Source: Parvibaculum lavamentivorans DS-1
GTDB taxonomy: Bacteria > Pseudomonadota > Alphaproteobacteria > Parvibaculales > Parvibaculaceae
Assembly (NCBI RefSeq): GCF_000017565.1
Contig: NC_009719.1
Span: 1,302,001 to 1,366,000 of the forward strand
DNA: 64,000 nt
Direction of reading: 5' to 3'
This document shows positions 8,163 through 18,450 of this stretch, piece after piece. The number at the start of each line of letters is the position of its first letter. Position 1 is the first letter of the stretch. The position numbers and the translations under genes were made by a program. Under the pieces are notes generated by a model. That model did no database searches and was not told the origin of the DNA. It saw nothing but the letters and a program-made list of their open reading frames with translations.

Positions 8163-10925
8163 TTACGCCCCGTCTTCGGTGCGCGTCAGCGCCATGTCAT
8201 AGAGGGTGAGCAGCCGCTCATCCTCTTGCAGGGTTGCTTCCGGCAGCTTGTGGGCGATGCCGAGGATGGTGGCGTAATCCTTTACCGCCCACGCCGCGTT
8301 AAAACCTGCCCGCAGCACTTCCAGCCGCGATTCCTTGATCTTGCGGCCGGTGAACGCCTTGTAGGTCTCGAACTCCTTGAGCAGCGCCTTTTCGCGCTTC
8401 TTCTCCAGGTCCTGCGCCTTGTTCGGATCGGGCACATACCAGCGGTCCTGCGCGCGGGCGTTGAGGCGCGGATCGATTTTCTCCAGGCCGCGCAGGTCGT
8501 GGTAGTTGGTCGAGAGATAGCGGTGAATCTGGCTCGGTACCTCGCCCGCGCCGTCGAAGCGCAGGAAGTTGGCTTCCAGAAGCGCCGAGAGTTCCGGTCG
8601 AGTTTCGTGCTTTTTCCAACCGGCGCCCAGTTGCCTGATGAACTCCGGGTGGATGTCCTGATAGGTGGACGGCCGGGCTCTCAGGAAGTCCGCCACCCAG
8701 TCGATAGCGCTGCGCTCGTCGGAGACGAACAGTTCCATCTGCGGCGCCTGCGCGGTCTGTGCACGCTTCTTGTCGTACTCCGTCACTTGCTCCGGCAGGA
8801 AGACCATGCCGTCGCGTTCGGGGAAGCGGTTGCGAAGGCCGGAAAGAAACTCGTCGCTGGACAGCGGCACGGGCGCGTCATGGCGCACGAACCAGGCCAC
8901 CAGCCGGTCGTAGATGCGGCGCGGGTCGCGCTCGACGATGAACTCCAGCTCGGCGTCTTTAACCTTCGTGACGGAGAGATGCCGCAGATGGGTCTGCACA
9001 AAATCCCACGCTGAATCTACCGTCGCACCGCTCTTCACGAAACGATCTTCCAGCCCGCCATTGGGCTTGTAGGCGGAAATCACCAAGTCCTGCTTCACGA
9101 CATTTGGCGAAGTGACCTGCTGAAAACTACCCTGCACTTTGTCGAGGGCGGTCACCTCTGCAACCACAAATCCAACCTGCTGTAATGCTACTTGAATAGC
9201 GTTCCATACCGACGCGCGACTGTTTGAGAAAACAACCGTCATCCAACGGCCAGGCTTCAGTACACGGTGGTATTCGGAAAAGCACGCGCGCATGAGATGT
9301 TGATACTCAGGGATTCCCTTTTCTCTCACTCGATCAACAATCGCCTCGGGGCTCGCATCAGTAAGAACGCGATGCCAAGATTCGACAAGGATATTTAAGT
9401 CGGCGTAGTAGATATTCTCTCCAAACGGTGGGTCCGTAAAAATATAGTCAATGCTCTCGTTATTGAGAGGCAATTTCGTTGTGCTCCCGCACGAGGTCAT
9501 GCTCATATTTTCCTGTGCACGGCTCACGGAAAACGCTGAGGTCAATCTCTTTATTTTGTTTTTATATGCCGTGAATGGATCGGCCTCCGAAATTAAGGAG
9601 GGGACGTAAAAAACACCAGAGAGAGGATTGTATGGGAAGGAAACTTCTGGCCTGTATCTATTAAGTATAGACAAATTGGTGAACTGACTGTCTAGCCAAT
9701 ATTTGATTTCGTTACGCAAACGTCCGTCGGTCAAGTTATTCGCTTTTTCCCAGAGATAGGACAAAGCGTAACCGGCCCTAGGCAAATACATATGGTGAAT
9801 GCTGCCCGTATTTGTCGTCCGCATTCGCCCAACGCGCGTCATCTGACAATCGGGCAGCTCAACGGTCGGCAGATTTTGAGGGATGCTGAGCTTGTAGATC
9901 TTGTCAAGAATTGCCAGATCATTCTGATCTGGAGTTTTGGTGAACGAAGATCGTCCGATAGAATACTTGATTAAGACCGGAACACGTTCCGGCCGTTTAT
10001 CTACCCGATTATGCGGCGCATCCATAAAAGACTCGAATTTCAAATCCATGTTCTCTTTGGAGGATTCAGCCCCACAATGAGAACATGTCACTTTATCCCG
10101 GACCTTGTTTGCTACTGGATCGTAAGCTGCATTGAAGAATACGGTCTCTCCCGAGCAGGATCGGCAGATGAAGACTTCGCTCCAGACGACATATGCAATA
10201 TGAGCTTCTGTGCCGTCTGTGTGCTTTGTCTTATACATCCAGCCGATTTCGCGTTCTGCGTCATGCAGCAACGTCTCCGCTGCTTTTGCAAAGCCAATGA
10301 CATCAAATGGTTGATTGTTGTTGGTGGCGATGAAAGTAGCGGCAGGCGAAAGATCGTTCAGCACGGCGCGGCGAGCGCCCCATTTGGGGGCAGTGCGGCC
10401 TTCCTTCTTCCACGTCAGCTCCAAGTCGTGCCGGTAACTGGCCGGGGCCGTGCCGCACCATTGCGCGGCCACGCCGGTCATGCCCGAACCGGCAAAACCG
10501 TCCAGCACCACATCGCCCGGCTGGGTGTAGTGCAGGATCGACGGCACGATGGCCAGGTGCGGCACCTTGGTGTGGTAGCTGTGCGCTTTATAGATGGCAT
10601 CGGTCTTGCCAACGCTCACGTCGATCGCCAGCGGCTCGCGGCTGTATTTCACCGCCGGGTCGTAGGGCTTGCCGTAATGCGCTACGAACTCCGCCAGCCA
10701 CGGGTTCGGGCAAGCGGTGTAGTATGGCGGGTCGGACATGGCGAGGATGGCCGCGTCCGATCCCTTCGGAAACCCCTCCTGCTTGCGGAAGGTCGGGTCT
10801 TGCAGCTTCTCGGCCAGCAGCGTTAGGAAGTGCGCGCGCCGCGCATCGTCGCTGGCAAATGTCTGGCCGAGGCATTCGACCGGGCCACTTGTTCCGCTGT
10901 GATGATTTTGCAGTAGGTCGTTCAT
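8163..10925 (-). CDS. pglX: BREX DNA adenine methyltransferase PglX (type 3, PglXI)
   Basis: A 920-residue DNA methylase expected to mark host DNA for BREX. SDPPYY lies at 64-69 and the AdoMet site VVLDGFAGSGMTG at 139-151. A treble-clef-like zinc ribbon has Cys254/Cys257 and Cys281/Cys284, and a second catalytic-type motif TDPPFGENIYY starts at 497. The arrangement resembles DUF1156-type methylases. The middle of the gene (about 9030-10340) is visibly richer in A and T than both ends, which keep the GC-rich style of the other BREX genes. That suggests the central recognition part was replaced by recombination. The reading frame is intact. Confidence 0.88.
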   Translation of the reverse strand: MNDLLQNHHSGTSGPVECLGQTFASDDARRAHFLTLLAEKLQDPTFRKQEGFPKGSDAAILAMSDPPYYTACPNPWLAEFVAHYGKPYDPAVKYSREPLAIDVSVGKTDAIYKAHSYHTKVPHLAIVPSILHYTQPGDVVLDGFAGSGMTGVAAQWCGTAPASYRHDLELTWKKEGRTAPKWGARRAVLNDLSPAATFIATNNNQPFDVIGFAKAAETLLHDAEREIGWMYKTKHTDGTEAHIAYVVWSEVFICRSCSGETVFFNAAYDPVANKVRDKVTCSHCGAESSKENMDLKFESFMDAPHNRVDKRPERVPVLIKYSIGRSSFTKTPDQNDLAILDKIYKLSIPQNLPTVELPDCQMTRVGRMRTTNTGSIHHMYLPRAGYALSYLWEKANNLTDGRLRNEIKYWLDSQFTNLSILNRYRPEVSFPYNPLSGVFYVPSLISEADPFTAYKNKIKRLTSAFSVSRAQENMSMTSCGSTTKLPLNNESIDYIFTDPPFGENIYYADLNILVESWHRVLTDASPEAIVDRVREKGIPEYQHLMRACFSEYHRVLKPGRWMTVVFSNSRASVWNAIQVALQQVGFVVAEVTALDKVQGSFQQVTSPNVVKQDLVISAYKPNGGLEDRFVKSGATVDSAWDFVQTHLRHLSVTKVKDAELEFIVERDPRRIYDRLVAWFVRHDAPVPLSSDEFLSGLRNRFPERDGMVFLPEQVTEYDKKRAQTAQAPQMELFVSDERSAIDWVADFLRARPSTYQDIHPEFIRQLGAGWKKHETRPELSALLEANFLRFDGAGEVPSQIHRYLSTNYHDLRGLEKIDPRLNARAQDRWYVPDPNKAQDLEKKREKALLKEFETYKAFTGRKIKESRLEVLRAGFNAAWAVKDYATILGIAHKLPEATLQEDERLLTLYDMALTRTEDGA

Positions 10926-10942
10926 ATCAGCCCATCTTTTCT

Positions 10943-12832
10943 TTATTCGTCGCCAGACGATTTGCTGTCACCATTTTCGTCAGCGTATTTTTTCATGCCT
11001 TCCCGCAGGATTTCGAGGAAGGTGTGGTTCCTGCCTTCGGCATCAGCGATGATCGCATCGAAAGAGACCACGAAGGTCGGTGTCGGGATGACGCGGCCAT
11101 CAGGATGTGGCGTCTCGAATTCCTGATAATAAACCCTGCCCTTCGAGAAAAAGGGCGTCCACTTAAGTTGCCTTAAGCGAAAGGCCATTGTGTCGTTGAC
11201 GTTCATAATCGCGTAGTACCAAACGCGCTGAATGTTCGGACAATGCGCAACGAGCTTGCCGGCGCGGTCCAGAAGCTGATTTACAGCGTAGGAATTGTCT
11301 TTCTCGTCATCCGTCTTCTTTTTGATCTCAACTACAACGACATCGACCGGCGTCGTGTCGTTGGGGTCTGCCGAGAAGATCATCGCAATATCCGGCCGGC
11401 CTGTGTCTCCTACGATTTCGTCATCCAAGCGTATGGCATTGATGACGGCATCCATGCTCTTCTCGCTCAGAATGGTCCTGAAAACCATGAACTTGTCATC
11501 GAGCAACCAGGCATTGTTCTGGTAAACTTCCGACGGCATGGAGCTTTGCGAATACTCCTTGAAGCGGGGAACGATCAGATTGTGTATTTCGGATTCCGCG
11601 TTTCCGCCCGTCATCTCCTTCATTCGCCGAATGATTTTATCCCGATACAGGATATATTCGGTCAGCGTTCGGGAAGACATCTCCAATGATTTTTCATATG
11701 AGGCGTCGCTCAGTTTTTCGGACTGAAGTATTGCCTTCTGTTCTTTGAAAAATCGCTGTTGCGCGATCGACAGCGCATCGTCCCGGTCGATCAGGCCAAC
11801 GGTGTCGGCCTCAAAAAATCCGAGCAAATGCGGGAATTGCTCTTCAAATGTTTCTTTGGTTTTTTCATTCCGCTCGGTGATCTGCGGGATATTCTCCGCC
11901 AAAACCTTGCCCAGTTCGCGGCGCAGAACGCGAAAAAGATGAGCCTCGGGCGTTCCCTCGGGCAGAACAAGCCTTTGCCGGGAGCTGTCCGCATTCGAGT
12001 GGAAGAGTTCGGACTCGAAGAGAAAGACGCAGAGATAGCCCGGCGGAAACGACGAAGGGGGAATCAGGTTTGCCGGTATCGTTCGGCCGTCGATGCTGAA
12101 GGCGACGAGGGAACTTCCTTTCCCCGATACGGGGGCAATATGATAGTGCATGTCAATGGTCGAGATGGCATCAAGTGTATCATCCTGGATGGTAATCTTG
12201 GTCATTGCCGGCAAATCAGCCGGTGTTATTTCGGCTGCCTGAGGGAAGAACTCCTTTTGCGCGTTACTTTCGTTAGTCGTCAGATTTATAGAGATCTTGA
12301 ATGCCTTGCCTTCGCGCTTGCGCGCGTCAAGCGTTGGCAGAAATTGCTCAATCAGAAGCGGCTTAAGTGCATCCGGCTTCAGGTCGTCGTATGACTTAAC
12401 ACGCTCTTTGGCGAAGCCGCTGAAAATCAGCGAAGTTTTCGCTTCCTGTTGATCTGCAACGGCCTGCAGCGGCGCATTGCCGTCGAAGCCGTCCTTGAAG
12501 GTGAAGGTTCTCCGCCATTTTTCGCGAGCGCTATCAACATCCACACGAGCGAAATAGTTGAGGAAGACGAGGCGGCCGATGCCCTTGTGGAATTTATCTC
12601 TTGGCCGCAGCAGTTTCCGGAACCGCTCAAAATTCTCGTCGGTGAAGCCATCGCCGTTGTCCGAAACGGTAATTTTCAACGTGTCTGGCTTGTCGAAAGC
12701 TTGAACGTCGATATCGATCGACACGTCGGTCGCGCCCGCATCCAGCGCATTGGCCAGCGCTTCAAAATAGACGAGGGTCAACGACGGGTTGGGGAAAAAC
12801 AGCCTGATCGCCCCGGAGGTTTCAATATCCAT
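10943..12832 (-). CDS. GHKL-family ATPase with a C-terminal PD-(D/E)XK-like segment, BREX-embedded
   Basis: A 629-residue protein not part of the core BREX set. The N-terminus is a GHKL (Hsp90/MutL-like) ATP-binding fold: the N box FEALANALDAGA (Glu24, Asn28), the DNGDGF box at 58-63 and the glycine motif HKGIGRLVF at 82-90. The C-terminal part contains RPDIAMIF (Asp481) followed about 20 residues later by VVVVEIKKK (Glu502, Lys504), the spacing expected of a PD-(D/E)XK nuclease core, preceded by AWLLDDKFMVF. Nuclease activity is inference. The gene overlaps the preceding AlbA_2 gene by 11 bases, is followed 17 bases later by pglX, and is less GC-rich than its neighbours. Confidence 0.7.
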   Translation of the reverse strand: MDIETSGAIRLFFPNPSLTLVYFEALANALDAGATDVSIDIDVQAFDKPDTLKITVSDNGDGFTDENFERFRKLLRPRDKFHKGIGRLVFLNYFARVDVDSAREKWRRTFTFKDGFDGNAPLQAVADQQEAKTSLIFSGFAKERVKSYDDLKPDALKPLLIEQFLPTLDARKREGKAFKISINLTTNESNAQKEFFPQAAEITPADLPAMTKITIQDDTLDAISTIDMHYHIAPVSGKGSSLVAFSIDGRTIPANLIPPSSFPPGYLCVFLFESELFHSNADSSRQRLVLPEGTPEAHLFRVLRRELGKVLAENIPQITERNEKTKETFEEQFPHLLGFFEADTVGLIDRDDALSIAQQRFFKEQKAILQSEKLSDASYEKSLEMSSRTLTEYILYRDKIIRRMKEMTGGNAESEIHNLIVPRFKEYSQSSMPSEVYQNNAWLLDDKFMVFRTILSEKSMDAVINAIRLDDEIVGDTGRPDIAMIFSADPNDTTPVDVVVVEIKKKTDDEKDNSYAVNQLLDRAGKLVAHCPNIQRVWYYAIMNVNDTMAFRLRQLKWTPFFSKGRVYYQEFETPHPDGRVIPTPTFVVSFDAIIADAEGRNHTFLEILREGMKKYADENGDSKSSGDE

Positions 12833-14684
12833 TTTCTTCGTCCGGCTTGGCCGCGACCTGTTCGTGCAGCAGCTTGAGTTGGATGCCCGCTTCTGTGAGC
12901 ACGTAGCGTTGCCGCGACGAGCGCGGCTTGTCCGGGATAGTTGGGCGCAGTACGCCGCCGGCTAGGAGCGGCTCCATATGCGTGGCAACGAAGTGCGGTC
13001 GTTGGCGATAGCCGGCGTGAGCCATCAGTTCGGCCAGCGAGCGCGGGACATCGGCGTAGCCGACGATATGCCACTGCACCTCCGTCAACCGATCAAGTGA
13101 CCGATCAAGTCCGGGCTGTTCCTGTGCAACTTGTTCGGTGACTTGATCGGTAGCGCCTGCCACCACCGTTTCCGCGCCAGTCGGTTGATCCGTGGTATCT
13201 TCAGCCGTTTCGGCGGCGAAGCGGGTGCGCAAGTGAGGGACCAGCCGCCATGTGTGGGCCGCCTCGCCGAGCGGTTCCGTCAGCACTTGCACAGTCAGGC
13301 GCTGCGCCAGATCCAGCGCCTGCGCGCCAGTAAGACCAGTCAGCGCCTTGATGTCCGCTACATCGACCTGGCCGCTGCGCAGCAGGAAGGCAAACACCGC
13401 CGCCTCGTGCTCGGACAGGTGTGCGCCAAGGCTTGCCTGCGCAAGAAGCTGAGCTTCAGTAATGAGCTTTACCTTGCACAAGCGCAGGCGGAAGCTTTTT
13501 TCGGCCCTGCGGTTCTCGATCTCAGGCGGCAGGTAGCCCAGTTTGCGCCAGCCGTCGAAGATGGCGCGCACGCCGGTGCCGCCCTGATCGGACAGCCCGA
13601 TGCGGCGGAAGGCGCTGACGATGCTGGGGTTGCGAACCTCCTTATCGCCCGGATCGAGCAGTTGCTCGCGTGAGGCAAAGGCGTCGCCAGGATTGAAGAA
13701 CTCGGTCTGGTCACGGAAGAAGCGGATGACCGGCACACGGGTGGTGTCGCCGAAATCCTGATGGATCAGCAGATTGATCGCGGCTTCGCGGAAGGAGATG
13801 TAGTCGGGCGGGTCGTCGTCACGCCGCATGGTGGTCGCGTCGACGGCAAAGGGGCGCTCGCTGTGGCGGTAGTAGAACTCCACAATGGCCTGCCAAGCCT
13901 TGATAAGGTTGTCCTCCACCGAGAGGCGGTCGGCCCAGCGGACGGTGGAATCATATTCAGTGCTGGCATTGCGGTAGAGTTGTACGTCCGTGACCATGCG
14001 CGGCAGTACCTGCCGGACATATTCACCGCTGCCCAGCACCAGAATGGCGGCGCGGCTAGGGCGCAGCACGCCGCCTTGCTCGACCAGAAAGCCCCAGTTC
14101 CGCAGGAATGTGATGTCGTCAGCAGCGGTGTCTTTGCCGGGGTTGCTGGCGGCAAAGCGCGCACGATACCAACGCACAGAGGCTTCGTCGAAACACCGGC
14201 CAATATCCACATCGAGCGTTTCGGCGTCGTAGCGGATATTCGACGCATCACGAATGAAGCGCAGCAACTCATCGCCTGTGCAGGTGTCATCGCGCCCACC
14301 ACGACGAATGTGAGCTTTTTTCGGATTGCCGTCGAGATAGACCGGTTTCTGATGCCGCTCGGCTTCGGGGATATAAAAGGCCAGAACTGTGCCTTCGGCC
14401 AAGTCGTGAACCGTGCCGCCTATGGGCAAAAATACGCTGACTTTGTTTGAATCTCGAACTTGGCCCAGAAAGTCGTTTTGTATTTTATCAGCATCGGTCA
14501 CGCCGGTGACGGTAAATGTGCCGTTGGCCTGCTTGACGCCGAACACCAGGTGCCCGCCTTCCGTGTTGGCGAAGGCGCTGACAGTCGAAAGCGCGTCCTT
14601 GGGCACAGCCCAGGCTGCTTCCTTGAATTCGATGTCGTTCCATTCGATGGATTGGAGCGCGGCGACGAGGTCGTCTCTGGTCAT
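12822..14684 (-). CDS. AlbA_2 (Schlafen-like) / RecG-C-like DNA-binding protein, BREX-embedded
   Basis: A 620-residue protein starting 4 bases after brxC. Residues 1-140 form an AlbA_2 (Schlafen-type) domain: WNDIEFKEAAW, SAFANTEGGHLVFGV and AHIRRGGRD. Residues about 290-410 resemble the HATPase_c_4/RecG C-terminal domain: SFREAAINLLIHQDF, FFNPGD and SDQGGTGVRAIFDGW. Two winged-helix-like segments and an acidic linker follow. Proteins of this architecture are often DNA-binding regulators or accessory factors of defence operons. It is not in the core type 3 BREX list. Its overlap with the GHKL gene suggests the two act together. Confidence 0.75.
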   Translation of the reverse strand: MTRDDLVAALQSIEWNDIEFKEAAWAVPKDALSTVSAFANTEGGHLVFGVKQANGTFTVTGVTDADKIQNDFLGQVRDSNKVSVFLPIGGTVHDLAEGTVLAFYIPEAERHQKPVYLDGNPKKAHIRRGGRDDTCTGDELLRFIRDASNIRYDAETLDVDIGRCFDEASVRWYRARFAASNPGKDTAADDITFLRNWGFLVEQGGVLRPSRAAILVLGSGEYVRQVLPRMVTDVQLYRNASTEYDSTVRWADRLSVEDNLIKAWQAIVEFYYRHSERPFAVDATTMRRDDDPPDYISFREAAINLLIHQDFGDTTRVPVIRFFRDQTEFFNPGDAFASREQLLDPGDKEVRNPSIVSAFRRIGLSDQGGTGVRAIFDGWRKLGYLPPEIENRRAEKSFRLRLCKVKLITEAQLLAQASLGAHLSEHEAAVFAFLLRSGQVDVADIKALTGLTGAQALDLAQRLTVQVLTEPLGEAAHTWRLVPHLRTRFAAETAEDTTDQPTGAETVVAGATDQVTEQVAQEQPGLDRSLDRLTEVQWHIVGYADVPRSLAELMAHAGYRQRPHFVATHMEPLLAGGVLRPTIPDKPRSSRQRYVLTEAGIQLKLLHEQVAAKPDEENGY

Positions 14685-14688
14685 GGCG

Positions 14689-17600
14689 TCACTCGATCAC
14701 GAACCGGAGTTTGGTTGCGTCCTTGCCCTTGCCCCGCTCGCTGATGAGCGCGTCGAACCGCTTGCGCAGTTCATCCGGCGTGGCGGGCGAGCCTCCTTGC
14801 AGCAGGGCTTGACGCAGTTCGTCTGCTTTGACCGTGATCTTCTCCAGCCCGGACAGTGCTTCCTGCACGGCGTTGGCGAAATCGGTGGTGACAGGCTCCG
14901 GCAGCTTGCGCGCGGCGAGGAAGGCATCGATCAGAGCCTTCGATGCGGCCGGCAGCAGGCCCAGGCTGTCCTGCGTGAACGGGTCTTCCAGATTCTCCAG
15001 CAATGTCTGCTGCCAGTTGGCCTGCAACTGGTCCAGATCGTCGTCCAGCTTGTTCAGGCGACTGGCGGCAGGCAGCAGTTCCAGTTGTTCGGCGGATGGC
15101 CGGAACTGGCAGTGGGGGCATACCGGCGTTCTGAGCAGCGTCGGCTCGTCCAGCGCGGAGCAGCTTTTCAGGCCGTTGAGCGCGTCCTCGAAGCCGGTGA
15201 GCTGACTGGTGGGCATCAGCGAGACGCCTGCCAGCACGCGCAACGATAACAAGCGGTCGTCGCGGCGCAGTGCATTGCGTGTCTTCTCTTCGGCGACGCC
15301 GAGCCGCGCTTTGCTGTGGCTGGCGATATAGGCGGTGACGTAATCCTTCTTGAGCCCGGCGAGAGTCTGACGGCCTTCGCCGAGGATGGCGGCGGCGCGT
15401 TCCGCTGTGCGATCCTCCGCCAGCTTATCGAACAGGGCTTTGCGCGCGGCTTCGGCCTGCTTCACCCAGTCGTGGCCGGGCTGCAAGATCATCTCCGCCT
15501 GCGACAGATAGGATGCGGCGCCCCCCAATTCTCCGATCAGTTCCAACAAACGCTCGACGCCGGCGAGCACGTCCAGATTTTTCTTCTGGATGTCGATGTC
15601 TTCCTGCGTGGTGCGCAGGTTTTTGAGCTTGCCGACGGTGTTGTAGGGAGACAGGGATTCTGTAAATTTCTTGAGCGCATCCAGCCGCGCGTACCAATCC
15701 TTGGCTTCTTCCTCGCGCAGCAGGTTCTGGCCCCAGAAGGCGAGCTTGCCCTGCTGGAGATCGGAGCCCGCCCTGAGCACACGCGGCACCAGGGCGCTGA
15801 TCTTTTCCTGCAATGCGATGACCGGTTCGGTGTCGCCTTGGCTGGCCTTCTGGGCCAGGCCAGATGGCAGATCGAGCAACTCGAACAGCGCACGCAGCAC
15901 CGCGAGGTTGATTTCCTTGGGCGCCTCGATGTGCTTGAACTGCTTGAGTTCATCGAGCGAGCGTTCTGCCAGCAAGGAGAGCTTGCCGGAGTCGATCTTG
16001 TCGCCGGTGATCGCGAGCACGATGTCGCCGGAATAGGCCAGTGCGCCCAGCACAACGACCAGCAGATCGGGCTCAAGCCGGTGCTTGGCCGGGGAGAAAT
16101 ACTCCACATCGGTCGCACCGGCGACGAGTTCGTTGCGGTTGAGCACCTGCCCATGGCCCTTGGCCTTGAGACGGTTCAACACTTCCTGAGCGTAGCGGGA
16201 GCTCGCCGGGTCGATACGTTCGCCGTCGAGCATTTCCAAGGCATCGAGGACCGCGGTAGCGTCCTTGGTGCGCGTGCCGCCCGCCAGCGCGCGCAGCGTA
16301 CTGGCAATCAGGGATTTGCGGTTAGCCTCGGTGACGAGCACCGGGAACTTGGGATATTCGGGCGCGATGTCGGCGAAGTGCTGGGACAAAACCAGGCCCG
16401 AGACGATGTTCACAATGTCGCGGAAGTTGATCCTCTCCTCAGGCCCCAGGCGCGCGCGGTCGCGCAGTGAGACACCTTTGGCCCAGTCTTGCAGCGTCTT
16501 GGCCTTGCCCTGATAGGTGACTTCAAACGCGGTCAGCTGCTTTTCTTGCAGCCACTTGCTCATGGCGCGCAGGGCGTCCTGCGCCTTGGACTGATAGACC
16601 GCCTTCGCACCGCCACTGGCAGTGGAGCCCAGGTCGAGCGAGGCAGCGTATTGGGACAGATGGCGCCTGTAGCCCTCGTCAAGCGCTTTCAAGCGAAAGA
16701 ACACTTCATCCGGCTGCTGCGAGTAGGTGCGCTGTCCCTTGTCGAAGGGCTGAATGAAGTAGATGTAGAAATCACGCTCGGGCTGCGCGGTGGGACGGTC
16801 GTTTGGGCCTCCGAAGAACAAATAGCCCAGGCGTTCGACGCGGTGTTCCTGCCATTCGATCTGGTATTGCCAGATCTGGAAGCCGGGGTAGCGAAGATCG
16901 TCGCTGCACTCCATCAACGTCTTGACGGCGCTATAGTAGGCGCGGTCCAGAGCGTCGTCTGACAATGCTTCGGCGCGCTTATCGATCTGGGCGTCGTAGT
17001 CGACGTCTTTTTTGAGATCGAGGTAATACTGCTCGGTGTCGGCGGCCTTGGAGATGAACTGGCCGTTGACGGTCTTCAGCACCTCGCGCATCACGGTCTG
17101 AACCATCGACAGCAGGTTCTCGGCCGGTTCGCCGGGCATATCCCCGACACCAGGTTGGAACAGGCACAGGGAATCGCGAAGCTCTGCGGCGGTAGGACCA
17201 ATCGGGATGTGGATGTCGCCGCCGGTGGTCAGGCGATGCACAGCCAGGCCGTTGACGACGCGCAGCGCCATCGGTTTGTAGGTCGGCCGCGTGAATGCCT
17301 GCTGGATGCGAGATTCCAGCACTTCAGAGACGCGCAAGACCTCCTTGATGTTGGGATCGGCGCGCAGCACCTGGTTGCTCTTGACCGTATTCCAGAAGCT
17401 TTCGTAGGCGATGAGTTGTGGCCGATCAGTTGGTACATCCTGATCGAGAATGGCCTGCATTGCGGCTTCGATGGTCTTGAGTGCGCCACGTTTTTCGGTG
17501 AAGTGAATCTGCTCGAAGGTCTTGAGATAGTCTGGGTGGACCGGAAATAGCCGGACATACTCGTCCATACGCTCGTTCATCGATCCGTAGAACTTGGCGA

Positions 17601-18429
17601 ATGGCTTCAGATATTCGCGAATTTTATTCTGCTGGTCGGCAGACTTCTTGAGCAGACGCGCGGATACGACGAAGCTCACGTCCTGGCGGTCGATCAGGAT
17701 TTGCGTGAAGCGTTCATTGACGCGGCGTATGCTGTCGGCCACGTGCTGGAACCTTCCGCTATCGAAGATGGCTTCCTGCACACCCGCAACGAAGCGGAAT
17801 TTCAAATGCTTGGCGACTTCGCCGATCTGACGCAGGATGGCTAGGTCGAGCACCAGTTCGTGATCGCGACGCGATTGCAGATATTCGAGGAACTCGTCCA
17901 CTACGAGCAAAAGCCCCTGATCCGGGAACTTCTCGCCGAACGCAGCCATCATCTCCTCGAAGGAGTCCTTGTTGTTCAGTTCCTGATCAGCGCTTGGGAA
18001 CGTGAAATCGACGCCGAGTTTCTTGAGGAATCGTTCGATCTGCTGGGTGATGATCTGGCGCAACGGCATTTCAAGACCGCCGACCTCGATGCGCAGCACC
18101 TTGAAGCGCCCCGCGATGGACGCGACCGCATCCACCACTTTGGGGTGTCGGATCATCGGCGCATAGGCGGCGTCTTCGGCCACCAGCGATAGCACCGACA
18201 TCAGGTGCGATTTACCGGTGCCGTAGTTGCCGACGATGAGCACACCCTTGTGATCGACAGATTCGTCGAAGCCGAGCTGCGGCACCATGAGCTTGGCAAT
18301 GCGCTCGGCCATGTCATCGGAGATGACAAACGTCGAGACGAGCTTCTTGGCTTCGTTGGGACGGTCGGCGTCGAGCAGTTGAACGACCGACTCGATTTGC
18401 TCGAATTGAATAAGATCTTTGTACTTCAT
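14689..18429 (-). CDS. brxC: BREX ATPase BrxC (PglY, DUF6079-like)
   Basis: A 1246-residue AAA-type ATPase, the largest BREX subunit. Walker A is VGNYGTGKSHLM (GNYGTGKS at 67-74) and Walker B is LLLVVDEFLEYL (173-180). The rest is a long helical body with a CPHCQFRPS zinc-like element near the C-terminus. Length and position directly after brxF fit BrxC/PglY. It starts 21 bases downstream of the brxF stop. BrxC is essential for BREX defence and probably couples ATP use to the methylation/exclusion complex. Confidence 0.92.
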   Translation of the reverse strand: MKYKDLIQFEQIESVVQLLDADRPNEAKKLVSTFVISDDMAERIAKLMVPQLGFDESVDHKGVLIVGNYGTGKSHLMSVLSLVAEDAAYAPMIRHPKVVDAVASIAGRFKVLRIEVGGLEMPLRQIITQQIERFLKKLGVDFTFPSADQELNNKDSFEEMMAAFGEKFPDQGLLLVVDEFLEYLQSRRDHELVLDLAILRQIGEVAKHLKFRFVAGVQEAIFDSGRFQHVADSIRRVNERFTQILIDRQDVSFVVSARLLKKSADQQNKIREYLKPFAKFYGSMNERMDEYVRLFPVHPDYLKTFEQIHFTEKRGALKTIEAAMQAILDQDVPTDRPQLIAYESFWNTVKSNQVLRADPNIKEVLRVSEVLESRIQQAFTRPTYKPMALRVVNGLAVHRLTTGGDIHIPIGPTAAELRDSLCLFQPGVGDMPGEPAENLLSMVQTVMREVLKTVNGQFISKAADTEQYYLDLKKDVDYDAQIDKRAEALSDDALDRAYYSAVKTLMECSDDLRYPGFQIWQYQIEWQEHRVERLGYLFFGGPNDRPTAQPERDFYIYFIQPFDKGQRTYSQQPDEVFFRLKALDEGYRRHLSQYAASLDLGSTASGGAKAVYQSKAQDALRAMSKWLQEKQLTAFEVTYQGKAKTLQDWAKGVSLRDRARLGPEERINFRDIVNIVSGLVLSQHFADIAPEYPKFPVLVTEANRKSLIASTLRALAGGTRTKDATAVLDALEMLDGERIDPASSRYAQEVLNRLKAKGHGQVLNRNELVAGATDVEYFSPAKHRLEPDLLVVVLGALAYSGDIVLAITGDKIDSGKLSLLAERSLDELKQFKHIEAPKEINLAVLRALFELLDLPSGLAQKASQGDTEPVIALQEKISALVPRVLRAGSDLQQGKLAFWGQNLLREEEAKDWYARLDALKKFTESLSPYNTVGKLKNLRTTQEDIDIQKKNLDVLAGVERLLELIGELGGAASYLSQAEMILQPGHDWVKQAEAARKALFDKLAEDRTAERAAAILGEGRQTLAGLKKDYVTAYIASHSKARLGVAEEKTRNALRRDDRLLSLRVLAGVSLMPTSQLTGFEDALNGLKSCSALDEPTLLRTPVCPHCQFRPSAEQLELLPAASRLNKLDDDLDQLQANWQQTLLENLEDPFTQDSLGLLPAASKALIDAFLAARKLPEPVTTDFANAVQEALSGLEKITVKADELRQALLQGGSPATPDELRKRFDALISERGKGKDATKLRFVIE

Positions 18430-18450
18430 ATTCCTGACCTTCGAGTCCCC

